64,000 nt of DNA, taken from NCBI GenBank assembly GCA_963822115.1, contig CAWGGM010000011.1, positions 124,001-188,000 on the forward strand. The letters are read 5' to 3'. Shown in pieces: positions 35,680 through 44,480 of this stretch. The DNA comes from CAWDXG01 sp963822115. GTDB taxonomy: Bacteria > Myxococcota_A > Polyangia > Polyangiales > Polyangiaceae. The notes under the pieces are model-generated. The model was not told the DNA's origin and made no database searches. It worked only from the letters and a program-made list of their open reading frames with translations. A program made the position numbers and the translations under genes. How positions within the stretch are numbered: the first letter of the stretch is position 1; every line of letters begins with the position of its first letter.

Positions 35680-36648
35680 TCAGGCGCGGACTTCGAGCGG
35701 CAGTGCACTTCGACGTGCCAGCACAACGAGGCCATGCACGTGTGCAGTGACGGCGGCGCGTCCGGCGGGACGTTCCAGCGTTGCGGACCAGACATCGGTC
35801 GCCCCGTCGACGAACCCTGGCTCGGGCTCTGCATCGGCGATCTGCAGTGCTGCGGTGCGGCCGGTGACCAGGCTATCAGGCGCCAGCCTCAGCGCATGCG
35901 CGCGTCCAGAGCCGAAGCGCTCCACGCCGGCCAGTCGCACTTCCACCTGGCCGATGCGCGAGCGCGCGCCGCGTGGGAAGTGGACGCGAACAGTCAGCTG
36001 CTCGCCTGCAGCGATAGTGGATGGGCATTCCAGGCGCATCGCGCCGGCCTTGATCCGCGCCCAGGTGTTTTTCGTGCGGGAAAGCAGCGGCAGAGCCGGC
36101 GAAGCTGCGAGGTACCGACGCGCGTCGGAGGGCGACCCGAAGTCGTAGGCATCCGGTGGACCCAGCAGTTGAGCGCGGTAGGCCGAGTTGTGCTCTGGTC
36201 GTTCTCCGGGCATCCACGGGAACAGGTCGAAGAGCGTCTTGGTGTCGTTCCAGGGCAGCAATCCGTGCATCGTCGAGACCGACCACTGCGTCCGGAAGAA
36301 CTCGCCGTCGTAGGAAAACGGCCCTGCCGGTGCGGCGAACTCGAAAGCCAGGTGGTGCTCCTCCCGCGGCGTCCGGTCGTTCTGCTCGAGAGCTAGCCGG
36401 CCCACCACCTGCCGGTCCGGTCGCGGACCACAAGGGCCAACTCCTAGAGCGTCCAGGGCAATATCCATGGTTTCGTTCGTGGGCTTCCCAGGGAGCCGCG
36501 GATAGAGCACGCGGGTCCACGTCAAACCGAGGCGCCCGCACTCGAACGGCTTCGCCGAGCGGGCGTGGACGACGCCGCGGATGGGTTCGCCGGGGTGGAA
36601 GCGGGCAGGCTGGCGCTCGAGCTCGATATCCAGCTTCACGTGGTTCAT
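35680..36648 (-). CDS. Arrestin-like beta-sandwich protein (Spo0M-type), tentative
   Basis: A 322-residue protein without signal peptide. The opening MNHVKLDIELERQPARFHPG and EPIRGVVHARSAKPFECGRLG has the strand order and the P-G-x-x-(I/V)-x-G-x-V motif of arrestin-like N-domains and Spo0M/sporulation-control proteins. A second beta domain follows (CPSTIAAGEQLTVRVHFPRG, IGQVEVRLAGVERFG). This is a fold-level inference, not a confident family match. Such proteins usually act as protein-binding scaffolds. It is divergent from the helical unknown starting at 36727, with 78 bases between the two starts. Confidence 0.68.
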   Translation of the reverse strand: MNHVKLDIELERQPARFHPGEPIRGVVHARSAKPFECGRLGLTWTRVLYPRLPGKPTNETMDIALDALGVGPCGPRPDRQVVGRLALEQNDRTPREEHHLAFEFAAPAGPFSYDGEFFRTQWSVSTMHGLLPWNDTKTLFDLFPWMPGERPEHNSAYRAQLLGPPDAYDFGSPSDARRYLAASPALPLLSRTKNTWARIKAGAMRLECPSTIAAGEQLTVRVHFPRGARSRIGQVEVRLAGVERFGSGRAHALRLAPDSLVTGRTAALQIADAEPEPGFVDGATDVWSATLERPAGRAAVTAHVHGLVVLARRSALPLEVRA

Positions 36649-36726
36649 GCCGCTCTGTTCGGCCTGTAGCGATCAGAGTTGCGGAATTTCGCGCAACCCG
36701 CGGTCGAGCTGTCCGATCAGGACGGC

Positions 36727-37948
36727 ATGACACGGGTCCACCACACCGCCCCGAATCCGACCAAGCAGTACCGGCAGGAGCCGAAGGCCGCGGACGTTCG
36801 AGCATTCGGCCAAGTCTGCCAAGGCCGACGCGGGTCATGCCGCCCAGGCCAGGGCCGGGGCGCCTGCCGGGCACATGTCGACGACGCAACGCACTGCAGT
36901 CGACAGCCTGGTCAAGCGCCACTCCTCGAAGAGTCAGCGGGACGCCACCCGCGCCGCGCTCGCCAGGAACCCGCAGCTGGCCGACCACTACGTGGCGCTG
37001 CGTCTACAAGGGCGGAGCAAGGTCGATCACCAGATCGTCCACGCTGTGCTGGCTCGCAGCGGCACCACTGGCATGCAGCGTCTGGCCATGTGCGAGTCCG
37101 CTCTGCGCCAGATCCAGCACCTGGGTCCCTCCCAGCGCGCAGACGTGATGGGTCTGGTCACGACTGGCAGCAGTGTGCATGCCGCTGTCGCCCGGGTTCG
37201 CGGCGCCGTTGCCGACATCAAGGCCGAAGCCGCAGCGAAGAGCCAGCAGTCTATGGCGCACAAGCTGGACGCCGCCGTCAAATCGCTGCAGCATGAAGCC
37301 GCCCACTGGAAGAACACGGCGGACGCGGTGAACGCCTTGTACCGCAAGGTGCCAGTGATGACGCGCACGGCGGAGGCCGCCACGGGCTTCTTCGGTGCAA
37401 CCGCCACGGTAGGCGACGTGGCAGTCGGCGAGCTTGAGTCGACTGTCACCGTCAACGGCAGCCACTTTTCCGAAGCTGTCGACAATGCCGCCCGTGCCGG
37501 TGGCCACATGGCCGGGGAGCTCAACGACAAGGTGGGCCAGGCCCGCACGCTCTACCTGCAGTTCTCCAGGCAGCACATCGCCTATGTCGAGCAGAACCAC
37601 CGGATGCAGCGCGCGATCAGAAACGGCGATTTCAAGACGCAGACGGACGCGAGGGCGCGCATGGACAAGCTGGCCGTCGGCATGAAGGCAACGGTTGCTC
37701 GTTTCCGTCCGACCGCTGAAAAGGCCATCCGCATGGACCACCAGTTCGACAACGACACGAGGGTGGCGATCAAGCACGTCATGAAGTCGGCAGTGCTCGG
37801 CGGATTGGGAGAAGTTGGCGAATCAATCGAGTCCGTCGAAAAGGGCATGACAGAAGGCTTGCTCCACGCCATGGAGGACGCCGTCGTTGGGCAAACACTC
37901 GACAAGACGGCGGAGGTCGCGCATAAGGCCATCTCCAACTCCGAATAG
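36727..37948 (+). CDS. Alpha-helical protein of unknown function, one apparent frameshift
   Basis: Removing one base at 36796 joins the frame starting at the ATG at 36727 (MTRVHHTAPNPTKQYRQEPK) to the long frame that otherwise appears to begin at 36875, giving 406 residues. Both parts show high GC at third positions, and an AGGA site precedes 36727. The protein is almost entirely helical and polar with Ala/Lys/Gln/His-rich heptads (KLDAAVKSLQHEAAHW), no membrane helix and no signal. A central segment (TGFFGATATVGDVAVGELES) could be a flexible or membrane-interacting loop. It shows no family I know. If the frameshift is real, a 357-residue product could start at 36875. Confidence 0.68.
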
Positions 37949-37979
37949 CGCCCCGCAGGTCCTGGCAGCCCCTCCGCGA

Positions 37980-37997
37980 CGCGGCGCAAACGCCGCG
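37980..37997. terminator. Hairpin between convergent genes
   Basis: A perfect 7-bp GC stem (CGCGGCG / CGCCGCG) with loop CAAA lies 31 bases after the stop at 37948 and 30 bases from the opposing stop at 38028. No T-run, so activity is uncertain; position suits a bidirectional terminator. Confidence 0.45.
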
Positions 37998-38027
37998 AGA
38001 CGTACCCCTAGCGCGTCCTCCGGACGC

Positions 38028-38891
38028 CTACGGCTGTAGCGCTTTCCCGCAGCGGCTTGCCGCGGTCGCCAGCTGTTCCGACGCCTGCAACGCGGCGTTA
38101 CCCGCCGCGCCTACAGCCTTGCACCCGTCCCCCGCTCTGCCTGCCGCGTCGTACTTCTTCACCAGGGAAGCGAGCATGTCCGCAGCGGTCGCGTCATCCG
38201 GAGCCGCGTGGCGGAACAGCGCCCACGCTCGGTCGGGGCGGCCCACACCGAGATACGTGGCGACGATGCCGTCTTTTGCTGCTCGTCCCAACACGTCGGG
38301 GCACAGGCTATTACCTGCGCTCTTGATCGTATGCAGGTAGCTGTTCAAAGCCTGCGCGGGATTGCTCTGCTGCTGCACCTCGGCCATCCGGTAGAGTGCG
38401 TACGCGTACGCCGTGTTGCGCGGGGGCGGGAAGCTGGCGACCTTCTTGTAGGCCTGCACGGCGAGCGATGTCATCGACGGCTGCTTCTCGGCGCGCTTCC
38501 GGAACAGCTCGCCGAAGGCCAGGTACGTGAGCGGAATGTACGGCGAGGCGGGCATCTTCTGGACAAGCTCGAAGTACCTGCTGCGCGCTTCCGCCATGTT
38601 CCCCGCGCGCTCCGCTGCCAGCCCGTTGTCGTAGAGCGCGCGGTCCGCACCTGTTGCAGGAAGGCCCGTACCCTCGCGGATCCGCTCGGCGCAGTCGTCG
38701 ATGCTGACCGTGGCGCGGTCCGGCGGAGCCGCCTCGGCCACGGCCTGGGTCTCCTGCACAGGCGCTTCTCGCTGCGGCGGCTTCACCTCGACGACCGCGG
38801 GCCTGGGCGAAGGCGAACGCGGTGGCGGCGCGCCGCAACCCGCGAGGGCTGCGACAGCGTACAGCGCCCCGACGCACGCCAGCCGCTTCAT
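38028..38891 (-). CDS. Lipoprotein with TPR-like helical repeats
   Basis: A 287-residue lipoprotein: signal MKRLACVGALYAVAALAGC with the Cys at residue 19, a Pro-rich linker, then helical hairpins typical of tetratricopeptide-like repeats (ALYDNGLAAERAGNMAEARS, YIPLTYLAFGELFRKRAEKQ, TAYAYALYRMAEVQQQSNPA, ATYLGVGRPDRAWALF). Cys residues appear at ISIDDCAER-type and terminal positions (DGCKAVG, SRCGKAL). It is the last gene of the sigma/anti-sigma/STN-bactofilin operon (10-base gap), so it may be an envelope component controlled by that sigma factor. A GTG three codons upstream is an alternative start. Confidence 0.78.
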   Translation of the reverse strand: MKRLACVGALYAVAALAGCGAPPPRSPSPRPAVVEVKPPQREAPVQETQAVAEAAPPDRATVSIDDCAERIREGTGLPATGADRALYDNGLAAERAGNMAEARSRYFELVQKMPASPYIPLTYLAFGELFRKRAEKQPSMTSLAVQAYKKVASFPPPRNTAYAYALYRMAEVQQQSNPAQALNSYLHTIKSAGNSLCPDVLGRAAKDGIVATYLGVGRPDRAWALFRHAAPDDATAADMLASLVKKYDAAGRAGDGCKAVGAAGNAALQASEQLATAASRCGKALQP

Positions 38892-38901
38892 CCCCTCCAC
38901 T

Positions 38902-40281
38902 CTACGCTGCCGCCGTGCGGTAGGGCGTGGAAGGGGGCTTGCCGTTTCTGGGGTTGAACAGGCCTGCGCCGCGCGTCGCGATCACCACGCCGATGCTGGT
39001 GAAGAGCAGGGCCACCGTCACGAAGCCACCCAGGTAGGGGAGCGAGCCGAGCACGAGGAACACCGCGCACCCGACAGCAAGGTGGACGTAGACGTTGTCG
39101 CTCTTGTGACGCACCAGCGCAGAGCCGACGGCCGTGAGCACCGCGCAGACGCCGGCGTAGCCAGCGAACACCGCCAACAGCACGCCTATGATCGCCAGGG
39201 GGATGCCCACGATGGTCACGCACAGCGCGACGGTCGCGAGGGTGGCCACGATGAGCCCGACCACACCCAGCGCGAACGAGCGCATCGGTCGCGCTGTTGC
39301 CTCGAGCTCGAGCGACTCCATGCGTCGGGTGGCCAGTGCGAACAGCACGGCGCCGAACACGAACAGGAGCGCCGCGCGGGTCATCGCGCCGCCAACGTCG
39401 CGCGCGGTGCGCGAGAGCCAGCTGCCGTGCGTGTGGCTGCCGCCGTCGCCCACGCTGATATTCAGCTTGTTCTGCCTGACCTTGCCGCCGATCTTCGCGT
39501 CGCCCTTCCTGTGCAGGTTGCCTCCGACCACGCCTGCGTCGCCGTCGATCCGCGCGCCGTCGTCGACCGTGAGGGAGCCGCCGACCGCGGTGGCGTCTCC
39601 GTAGACGTGGGCGCCCTTGTGTACATGCGCCGACCCGCCGATCACGACCAGGTCGCCGGTGACCGTGCCGAGCACGTCGGCCGAACCGCCCATCACCACC
39701 AGGTCGTGCACCACCTCGCCCTTGGCAACGCGGACGCTGCTGCCGGTCACCACGCGATCGTGGCCGCGCCGCGGCGGCTTGGTGCTGCTCGCAGCGACCT
39801 CGGCCGCTGCTGTGGCGCTTGGCGCCGGCGCCGCTGCGGAAGGCGCCGCGGCGGACGCCGAAGCGGCTGGAGCCGCCGGGGCGGAGCTCGGCGCCGGCGT
39901 CGCGCTCGCTGCCGGAGCCGCGGCGCTCTCCGGTGCGATCGAGATGAGATCGCCGTCGCGCGTGGCCACGAAGTGACCGTCGGCCAGCAGCAGGTCGAGC
40001 ACCTTGCCGGCAGGCTGGTTCTTGACGGCGACCTCTACTGGCTCGTCGGGCAGCGAACGTACGACCACGCTCCAGCCAGCCTTCTTCGCCAGCTCGCGGA
40101 TCGCCTGCGAGCGCGGCATACGATCGACGGAGAGCGTCACCTTCTTCTCGTGGTCGGGCCACGTGCCGGCGTGGCGCACCTCCGCGCTTGCCCGCACGGC
40201 GACCAGCGCCAGGCACAGCGCCGCGAGTCCCAGCAGGACGCGCTCTAGCTTCAAGGTCCTCGGACGTTGTGAGCGGGACAT
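38902..40281 (-). CDS. STN-domain plus bactofilin-like membrane protein
   Basis: A 459-residue exported membrane protein. After a signal peptide, residues ~45-115 match an STN (secretin/TonB short N-terminal) domain: VTLSVDRMPRSQAIRELAKK, then VKNQPAGKVLDLLLADGHF. A long Ala/Ser/Pro linker follows. Next is a beta-helical stretch of hydrophobic-Gly repeats (VVHDLVVMGGSADVLGTVTG, DLVVIGGSAHVHKGAHVYG, DGARIDGDAGVVGGN), as in bactofilins and polymer-forming proteins. The end has about four membrane helices (LLFVFGAVLFALA to LGSLPYLGGFVTVALLFTSIG). It is coupled to the anti-sigma gene by a TGATG overlap. Combining STN, bactofilin-like and membrane parts in one protein is unusual and suggests an envelope scaffold. 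Confidence 0.82.
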   Translation of the reverse strand: MSRSQRPRTLKLERVLLGLAALCLALVAVRASAEVRHAGTWPDHEKKVTLSVDRMPRSQAIRELAKKAGWSVVVRSLPDEPVEVAVKNQPAGKVLDLLLADGHFVATRDGDLISIAPESAAAPAASATPAPSSAPAAPAASASAAAPSAAAPAPSATAAAEVAASSTKPPRRGHDRVVTGSSVRVAKGEVVHDLVVMGGSADVLGTVTGDLVVIGGSAHVHKGAHVYGDATAVGGSLTVDDGARIDGDAGVVGGNLHRKGDAKIGGKVRQNKLNISVGDGGSHTHGSWLSRTARDVGGAMTRAALLFVFGAVLFALATRRMESLELEATARPMRSFALGVVGLIVATLATVALCVTIVGIPLAIIGVLLAVFAGYAGVCAVLTAVGSALVRHKSDNVYVHLAVGCAVFLVLGSLPYLGGFVTVALLFTSIGVVIATRGAGLFNPRNGKPPSTPYRTAAA

Positions 40282-40808
40282 CAGTGCTCTCCCTTCGAGG
40301 CGTAGCGCGGTGCAAGTCGCGCCACGACCAGGCCGGCGGCCATCAACAGCACGGCGACGCCGCACCACAGAACTGCGAGCTGTCCGGCGTTGGCCGCGCT
40401 CTGGAAGACCACGGTCGCCGAGTGGACGATGGTCGGAATGGCGTGCAGGAGCAGGCCAGGGGCCTCTACGAGCAGCGCACGCAGGATCGGCAGACTCGGA
40501 ACGACACCCAGAAGCGCCAGTACGAGCGCGACGGTAATGGCCATCGTGGGCAGCGGTCGGCGCAGTGGCAGAGCCTCTGGCTCGAGCTGCTTGGCGAGCT
40601 CCGGCACGAGCGCTTCGCTCGTGTCCAGCGACAACAGCGCGGCCTGTCCGACGCGCTCGGCGCAACCGGAGCAATTCGTCGCGTGGGCTTTGGCGCTCTC
40701 CGGCAAGAGCTCGAGCTGGCCGTCCGCGAGCGAGGTGACGGCGATGTCCGTCAGATGCCCGTCGTCCTGCCAGAGGAGCTCGTCGTCGAGCGTGTGGCGT
40801 TGGCTCAT
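40281..40808 (-). CDS. Anti-sigma factor with zinc-finger-like ZAS domain
   Basis: A 175-residue inner-membrane protein. The N-terminal cytosolic domain carries the H-x-x-x-C-x-x-C motif (HATNCSGC, about residues 42-49) of zinc-associated anti-sigma factors. Two helices (TMAITVALVLALLGVVPSLP and LAVLWCGVAVLLMAAGLVVA) anchor it. It overlaps the ECF sigma gene by 4 bases (ATGA), the standard arrangement, and should hold that sigma factor at the membrane until a signal arrives. The next gene overlaps it by one base. Confidence 0.9.
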   Translation of the reverse strand: MSQRHTLDDELLWQDDGHLTDIAVTSLADGQLELLPESAKAHATNCSGCAERVGQAALLSLDTSEALVPELAKQLEPEALPLRRPLPTMAITVALVLALLGVVPSLPILRALLVEAPGLLLHAIPTIVHSATVVFQSAANAGQLAVLWCGVAVLLMAAGLVVARLAPRYASKGEH

Positions 40809-41398
40809 GGTTCCTTCTCCGACAGCTGGGCGGCCAGGCTTTGCCGCCCGCGCGTGACCCAGGTTCCGACCGTGCCGACCGGAACTCCCATGCGTTCGGC
40901 GATCTCGCGATAGCCGAGGCCTTCGAGGTGGAAGAGCAGCAGCGCCTGGCGTGGCTGCTCGGGAAGCTGCTGCATCGCCATCTGGATACGAGCCGCCCGT
41001 TCGCGTTGCTCGGCGCGCGCATCCGGCAGTGGTCCCGGATCGGCCACGCGCTCCACCACAGGGCTCGAGCTCGGCTCGTCTCCCGCGCCCGCGTCGCGCT
41101 GTGCCGCCTTGCGTCTGGCTCGAAGTGCGTCGAGCGTAACGTGACGCGCGATTCCGAGCAGCCAGGGACGGACGGGCGCACCTGCGAGCAGGCGACCCCG
41201 GCCCTCCAGCGCGCGGCGGAAGGTCTCGCTCGCGCAGTCTTCCACGTCCGGGTGGCTGACCCGCTCGCGCAACAGGTGGGCCGCCAGACCACGGACGGCT
41301 GGCCTGAGCGCCTCGAGCTCGTCGAGCGTGTCCGTTCCGTCCGGCAACGAGAAGCCCGGCATAGCCCCAGGAGCCCGTAGATAGCTGGCGAGAAGCAT
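40805..41398 (-). CDS. ECF (group 4) RNA polymerase sigma factor
   Basis: A 197-residue extracytoplasmic-function sigma factor. Region 2 is seen in VSHPDVEDCASETFRRALEG and RPWLLGIARHVTLDALRARR (core and -10 binding); region 4 is LPEQPRQALLLFHLEGLGYR followed by EIAERMGVPVGTVGTWVTRG, a helix-turn-helix for -35 binding. An unusual ~35-residue polar linker rich in Asp, Glu and Ser joins them. It heads a four-gene operon and probably drives its own transcription. Met at 41398 or 41362 could both be starts; I use the first because an AGCAGGG lies upstream. Confidence 0.93.
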   Translation of the reverse strand: MLLASYLRAPGAMPGFSLPDGTDTLDELEALRPAVRGLAAHLLRERVSHPDVEDCASETFRRALEGRGRLLAGAPVRPWLLGIARHVTLDALRARRKAAQRDAGAGDEPSSSPVVERVADPGPLPDARAEQRERAARIQMAMQQLPEQPRQALLLFHLEGLGYREIAERMGVPVGTVGTWVTRGRQSLAAQLSEKEP

Positions 41399-41496
41399 CC
41401 CTGCTGGTCCATTCGCCAGTAGGGGCCGGCGAATTTCAGCCGACGGCCGATTCTGCCCGAGAGCCGGACCTGCGCCGCGGAAAACGACCGGAAATA

Positions 41497-42459
41497 TCAG
41501 ACGAAAAGCGCGGCGGCCACGTTGAACCGGGCCTCGTCCGGTGGGACGATGCGCTCGATCAACGGCTGCGAGCCCTTCGGCTCCAGCGCGAGATCAAGCT
41601 CGACCAGCTGCTGCCGCGCCCGCCCGTTGGTGTCCGTGACGACCCGGACTCTGGGCTTGTCGATCCGGGTTGGATCGGCCGGAGGTGCCGTGACAACGGC
41701 CCATTCGCCACTGTCCAGCTCCACGACGGTGCCGACGGGCACCGCACCCAGCGCCCCGACCAGCAGCCGGATCAGCAGCGGATCGGAGTCGGGCTCCTCG
41801 GCGAGGCTTCGCAGCGCCTCGGGCGGCGAGACGCCCGGCCTGCCGTCCGGTGGTGCGAGCCTCCGCAGCATCGAACGGGCCAACACGATCAGCCGAGCGC
41901 CAAGCAGCGGGCCCATCGCAGAGCTCTTCAGAGGACCCAGCACCGCTGCGCGTTCCAGCCACGCGGCCTCGAAGGCGAGCGTTGCACGCACCTGCGCTGC
42001 GTCGCTGTGGGTGCCGCTTGCCTCCAGGCATGCCATCGCCGTGCTTGCCGGCACCTGGGTGTCCAGGTCGGCGGGCAGCCGTGCGTCGGCCCTGCCGGCG
42101 AGCAACACACTGCCGCTGTCGATCAGCAAGGCGCTCTCGGCCAGGCGCGACAGCGCTGCGCGATCGTCGCTGGCCTGGCGTCCAGCGAGTACAACGAGGA
42201 TTGCGGATTGCACTGCGCGTTCAGGCACCGACCGCCGTGCCGCGGCCAGGCTCACGAGCGCCCTGAGCCGCGGGCTGCCGGAGGCAGAGGCCGACACGAG
42301 TCGCTGGGCGACGCGCTTGGTGCCGGATATCGCTGGCACCTGTCCCCGCGCCACGCTCTCGTAGAAGCCCTCCATCACCGTGATGGCGCAGGCATACAGT
42401 CCGAGCACGCCTTCGACGTCGAGCGAGTCATTGGGCGGCAGGGTGGGCGCCGACTTCAC
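41497..42459 (-). CDS. HD-GYP-like protein lacking catalytic residues
   Basis: A 320-residue cytosolic protein. The C-terminal part (RLIVLARSMLRRLAPPDGRP, PPEALRSLAEEP, LVGALGAVPVGTVVELDSGE, then RVRVVTDTNGRA) follows the end of HD-GYP c-di-GMP phosphodiesterases closely. Upstream, where HD-GYP has LLHDIGK, this reads SALLIDSGSVLL, and no H-H-E / GYP set is seen, so it should not hydrolyse c-di-GMP. The GTG start overlaps the pseudokinase stop (GTGA), so both are made together. It may be a ligand sensor or scaffold for the pseudokinase. Confidence 0.75.
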   Translation of the reverse strand: MKSAPTLPPNDSLDVEGVLGLYACAITVMEGFYESVARGQVPAISGTKRVAQRLVSASASGSPRLRALVSLAAARRSVPERAVQSAILVVLAGRQASDDRAALSRLAESALLIDSGSVLLAGRADARLPADLDTQVPASTAMACLEASGTHSDAAQVRATLAFEAAWLERAAVLGPLKSSAMGPLLGARLIVLARSMLRRLAPPDGRPGVSPPEALRSLAEEPDSDPLLIRLLVGALGAVPVGTVVELDSGEWAVVTAPPADPTRIDKPRVRVVTDTNGRARQQLVELDLALEPKGSQPLIERIVPPDEARFNVAAALFV

Positions 42460-44399
42460 TGGCCCGTGTCCTCCTGGCTGCTCCCGGCCATCGATCGAAG
42501 CACCGCTTCGAAGCGCGCCGTGCTCACCCGATCTTCCGATGCCAGGCGAGCAGCGGTGGCTTCGCGCTCGGCCGGATCCACCCTCAGCGCCGACCGACCG
42601 CCGATGCATGTCTGTCCGTCGTCGCTGACTCGTCGGGCGATCGCTCGTAGCAGGGACTCGCGCCACTGCGAGTGGGAGACATCCGGGCGCACGTCCTGCC
42701 AGCATTCCTCGAGCTGGAAGCTGGTGTCGAAGCGGACCAGGGCCAGAGTCTCGTGCTTGTTCTGCTCGAACCGGGCTTCGGCCTGCCCGTTTGCGAAGGG
42801 CACCACCGCGTGATGCATCACGTGGGGCAGCTCGGATTGCCAGAGCAGCGTGACCAGATCGTCTTCACGGGACGGGGACGTCGAGCTGTCGAAGAGGAGT
42901 ATCTCGAGCAACCGGCTGACCTCTGCGAGCTCGAGGCCGGGAAGCAGGGCGAGCAGCCGCACTCCGTCGGCGAACAGCCGCGCCGGGATCCGCGCCAGCT
43001 CGCCGTGGGGCTGCCAGACCGTTCCGCTTGCTGTGGCAAAACCGTGCTGTGTGACGTTCCAGTGGAGCGCAGTGCGCCTGTCTCCCAGCAGGGCCGTAGC
43101 CCGTTCGAGGAGCGCGCTCGTTTCCCGCGCGGCGTCCGCGCTCCCGGCGAGTCGCGCCTCGAGAGCGCGCTCGAGCTGGCGGAACAGCTCCTGCAGGCCG
43201 TGGAGGCTATCCGGAGCGGCGGCGGGGCGCTGCGCTGGCTCGCTGACCGTGTCGGGGGTCAGCGCCGGCATCGTGTCGGCCAGGCCCTGTCTCCATCCCG
43301 CGCGCCGCGCGCTCTTCTCCTGGACCTGCACCGACCCGTAGCGCCCGGAACCCGTCGTAGCGCGAGGCGCGCCGGGCGTCGGAATACCTGTGGTTGGCAC
43401 GGGCACGCTGTCGGGCGGTGCCGGCACGGTCCTGCGGTAGCTCAGCGGCGGCTCGCTGCTCCTGCTGCTCGCCGGTGCGCGAGGCGTGGACAGAGGAGTG
43501 GCGTCGAACAAGCTGCGCAGCCTGACCAGCTCAGGCAGCATCAGCGCCTGGTCCAGCGCGGCCCGCATGGCGCGGGCATCGGGGAAGCGCTTCGCGGGTG
43601 CCGGCGCAACGGCGCGTGCCAGCAGGGCGACCAGGGAGGACGGGGCTGCCGGAGCGACGCTGGAGAGCGAGCGCGTGGAGAGCGAGCGCGCACTGTCGAG
43701 TCGCTCCGCGTCGGTGTCCCCGTCGTGGACGGATTTGCCAGTGAGCAGCGAAAACAGCACTGCTCCGAGCGCGAACAGGTCACTCACCTTCGTGGCGGCG
43801 TTGCCCTGTGCCTGCTCGGGAGACAGGTATGCCGTGGTGTCGGGCACGGAAGCCAGGCCGAGCTGCGCGGCTGCGCGCTTCCTCAGCGCGGCGACGCCGA
43901 AACCGAGCACCTTGATGGTGCCGCCGTCCGTGATGAGCAATCGCGAGGGCGTCAGCTCGCCGTGGATGACCCCGTTGTCGTGTGCAGCTGCGACGACGTC
44001 GAGCGCGTCGCGCACGAGCCGGAGGGACTCGGCCGGATAGAGTCGGCCGCGCCGCCGCTGCATGAGCTTTGCGAACGTCTCGCCTTCAAGAAGCTCGGCA
44101 ACGACGAAGGGATAGCCGTCGTCGCTGATCCCCTCCCCGAGCACCTGGACGCTATCCGCGTGGCCGACGCGCGCTGCCTCCTTGCCGGCGGCTACGAACG
44201 CGCTGCACAACTCCCTTTCCCGGACCAGCTCGTCGTCGAGCACGCTGACCGCCACATGGCCCTCGGCGCCTTCGGCCTCGAACACCGTGCTGACCAGGCC
44301 GTGCCCGATCTCGCGCAGCAGACGCCATCTCCCGCCGAGCACGTCGCCGACCTTCGGTGCGCTTGCCGATTCGACCACGTTCCGCCCAGTCCGCGCCAT
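42456..44399 (-). CDS. Ser/Thr pseudokinase with large C-terminal domain
   Basis: A 647-residue soluble protein. Residues ~20-285 form a protein-kinase fold (LGGRWRLLREIGHGLVSTVF, AYLSPEQAQGNAATKVSDLF). Key residues are missing: the beta-3 Lys motif reads HVAVSVLDDE, the catalytic loop HGELTPSRLL in place of HRDLKPxN, and DFG is GFG in IKVLGFGVAAL. So phosphotransfer is unlikely. A Pro/Ser-rich linker (to ~390) and a ~250-residue C-terminal domain follow (HGLQELFRQLERALEARLAG, RIPARLFADGVRLLALLPGL) of unknown family. It is coupled to the HD-GYP-like gene. Kinase-fold identity is firm; loss of activity is inferred from motifs. Confidence 0.83.
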   Translation of the reverse strand: MARTGRNVVESASAPKVGDVLGGRWRLLREIGHGLVSTVFEAEGAEGHVAVSVLDDELVRERELCSAFVAAGKEAARVGHADSVQVLGEGISDDGYPFVVAELLEGETFAKLMQRRRGRLYPAESLRLVRDALDVVAAAHDNGVIHGELTPSRLLITDGGTIKVLGFGVAALRKRAAAQLGLASVPDTTAYLSPEQAQGNAATKVSDLFALGAVLFSLLTGKSVHDGDTDAERLDSARSLSTRSLSSVAPAAPSSLVALLARAVAPAPAKRFPDARAMRAALDQALMLPELVRLRSLFDATPLSTPRAPASSRSSEPPLSYRRTVPAPPDSVPVPTTGIPTPGAPRATTGSGRYGSVQVQEKSARRAGWRQGLADTMPALTPDTVSEPAQRPAAAPDSLHGLQELFRQLERALEARLAGSADAARETSALLERATALLGDRRTALHWNVTQHGFATASGTVWQPHGELARIPARLFADGVRLLALLPGLELAEVSRLLEILLFDSSTSPSREDDLVTLLWQSELPHVMHHAVVPFANGQAEARFEQNKHETLALVRFDTSFQLEECWQDVRPDVSHSQWRESLLRAIARRVSDDGQTCIGGRSALRVDPAEREATAARLASEDRVSTARFEAVLRSMAGSSQEDTGQ

Positions 44400-44480
44400 C
44401 TGTGCCGCCCCCCACCAACACGTTGATAGAAGGCAAAACTCTAGTCTTCGTCACGAAAAACGACAAGGCTTGGCTTGGGG

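Noticed and set aside
38902..41412. Single 836-residue protein covering the sigma, anti-sigma and STN genes
   Set aside because: The first part is an out-of-frame reading of two well-supported genes; the STN protein starts at 40281.
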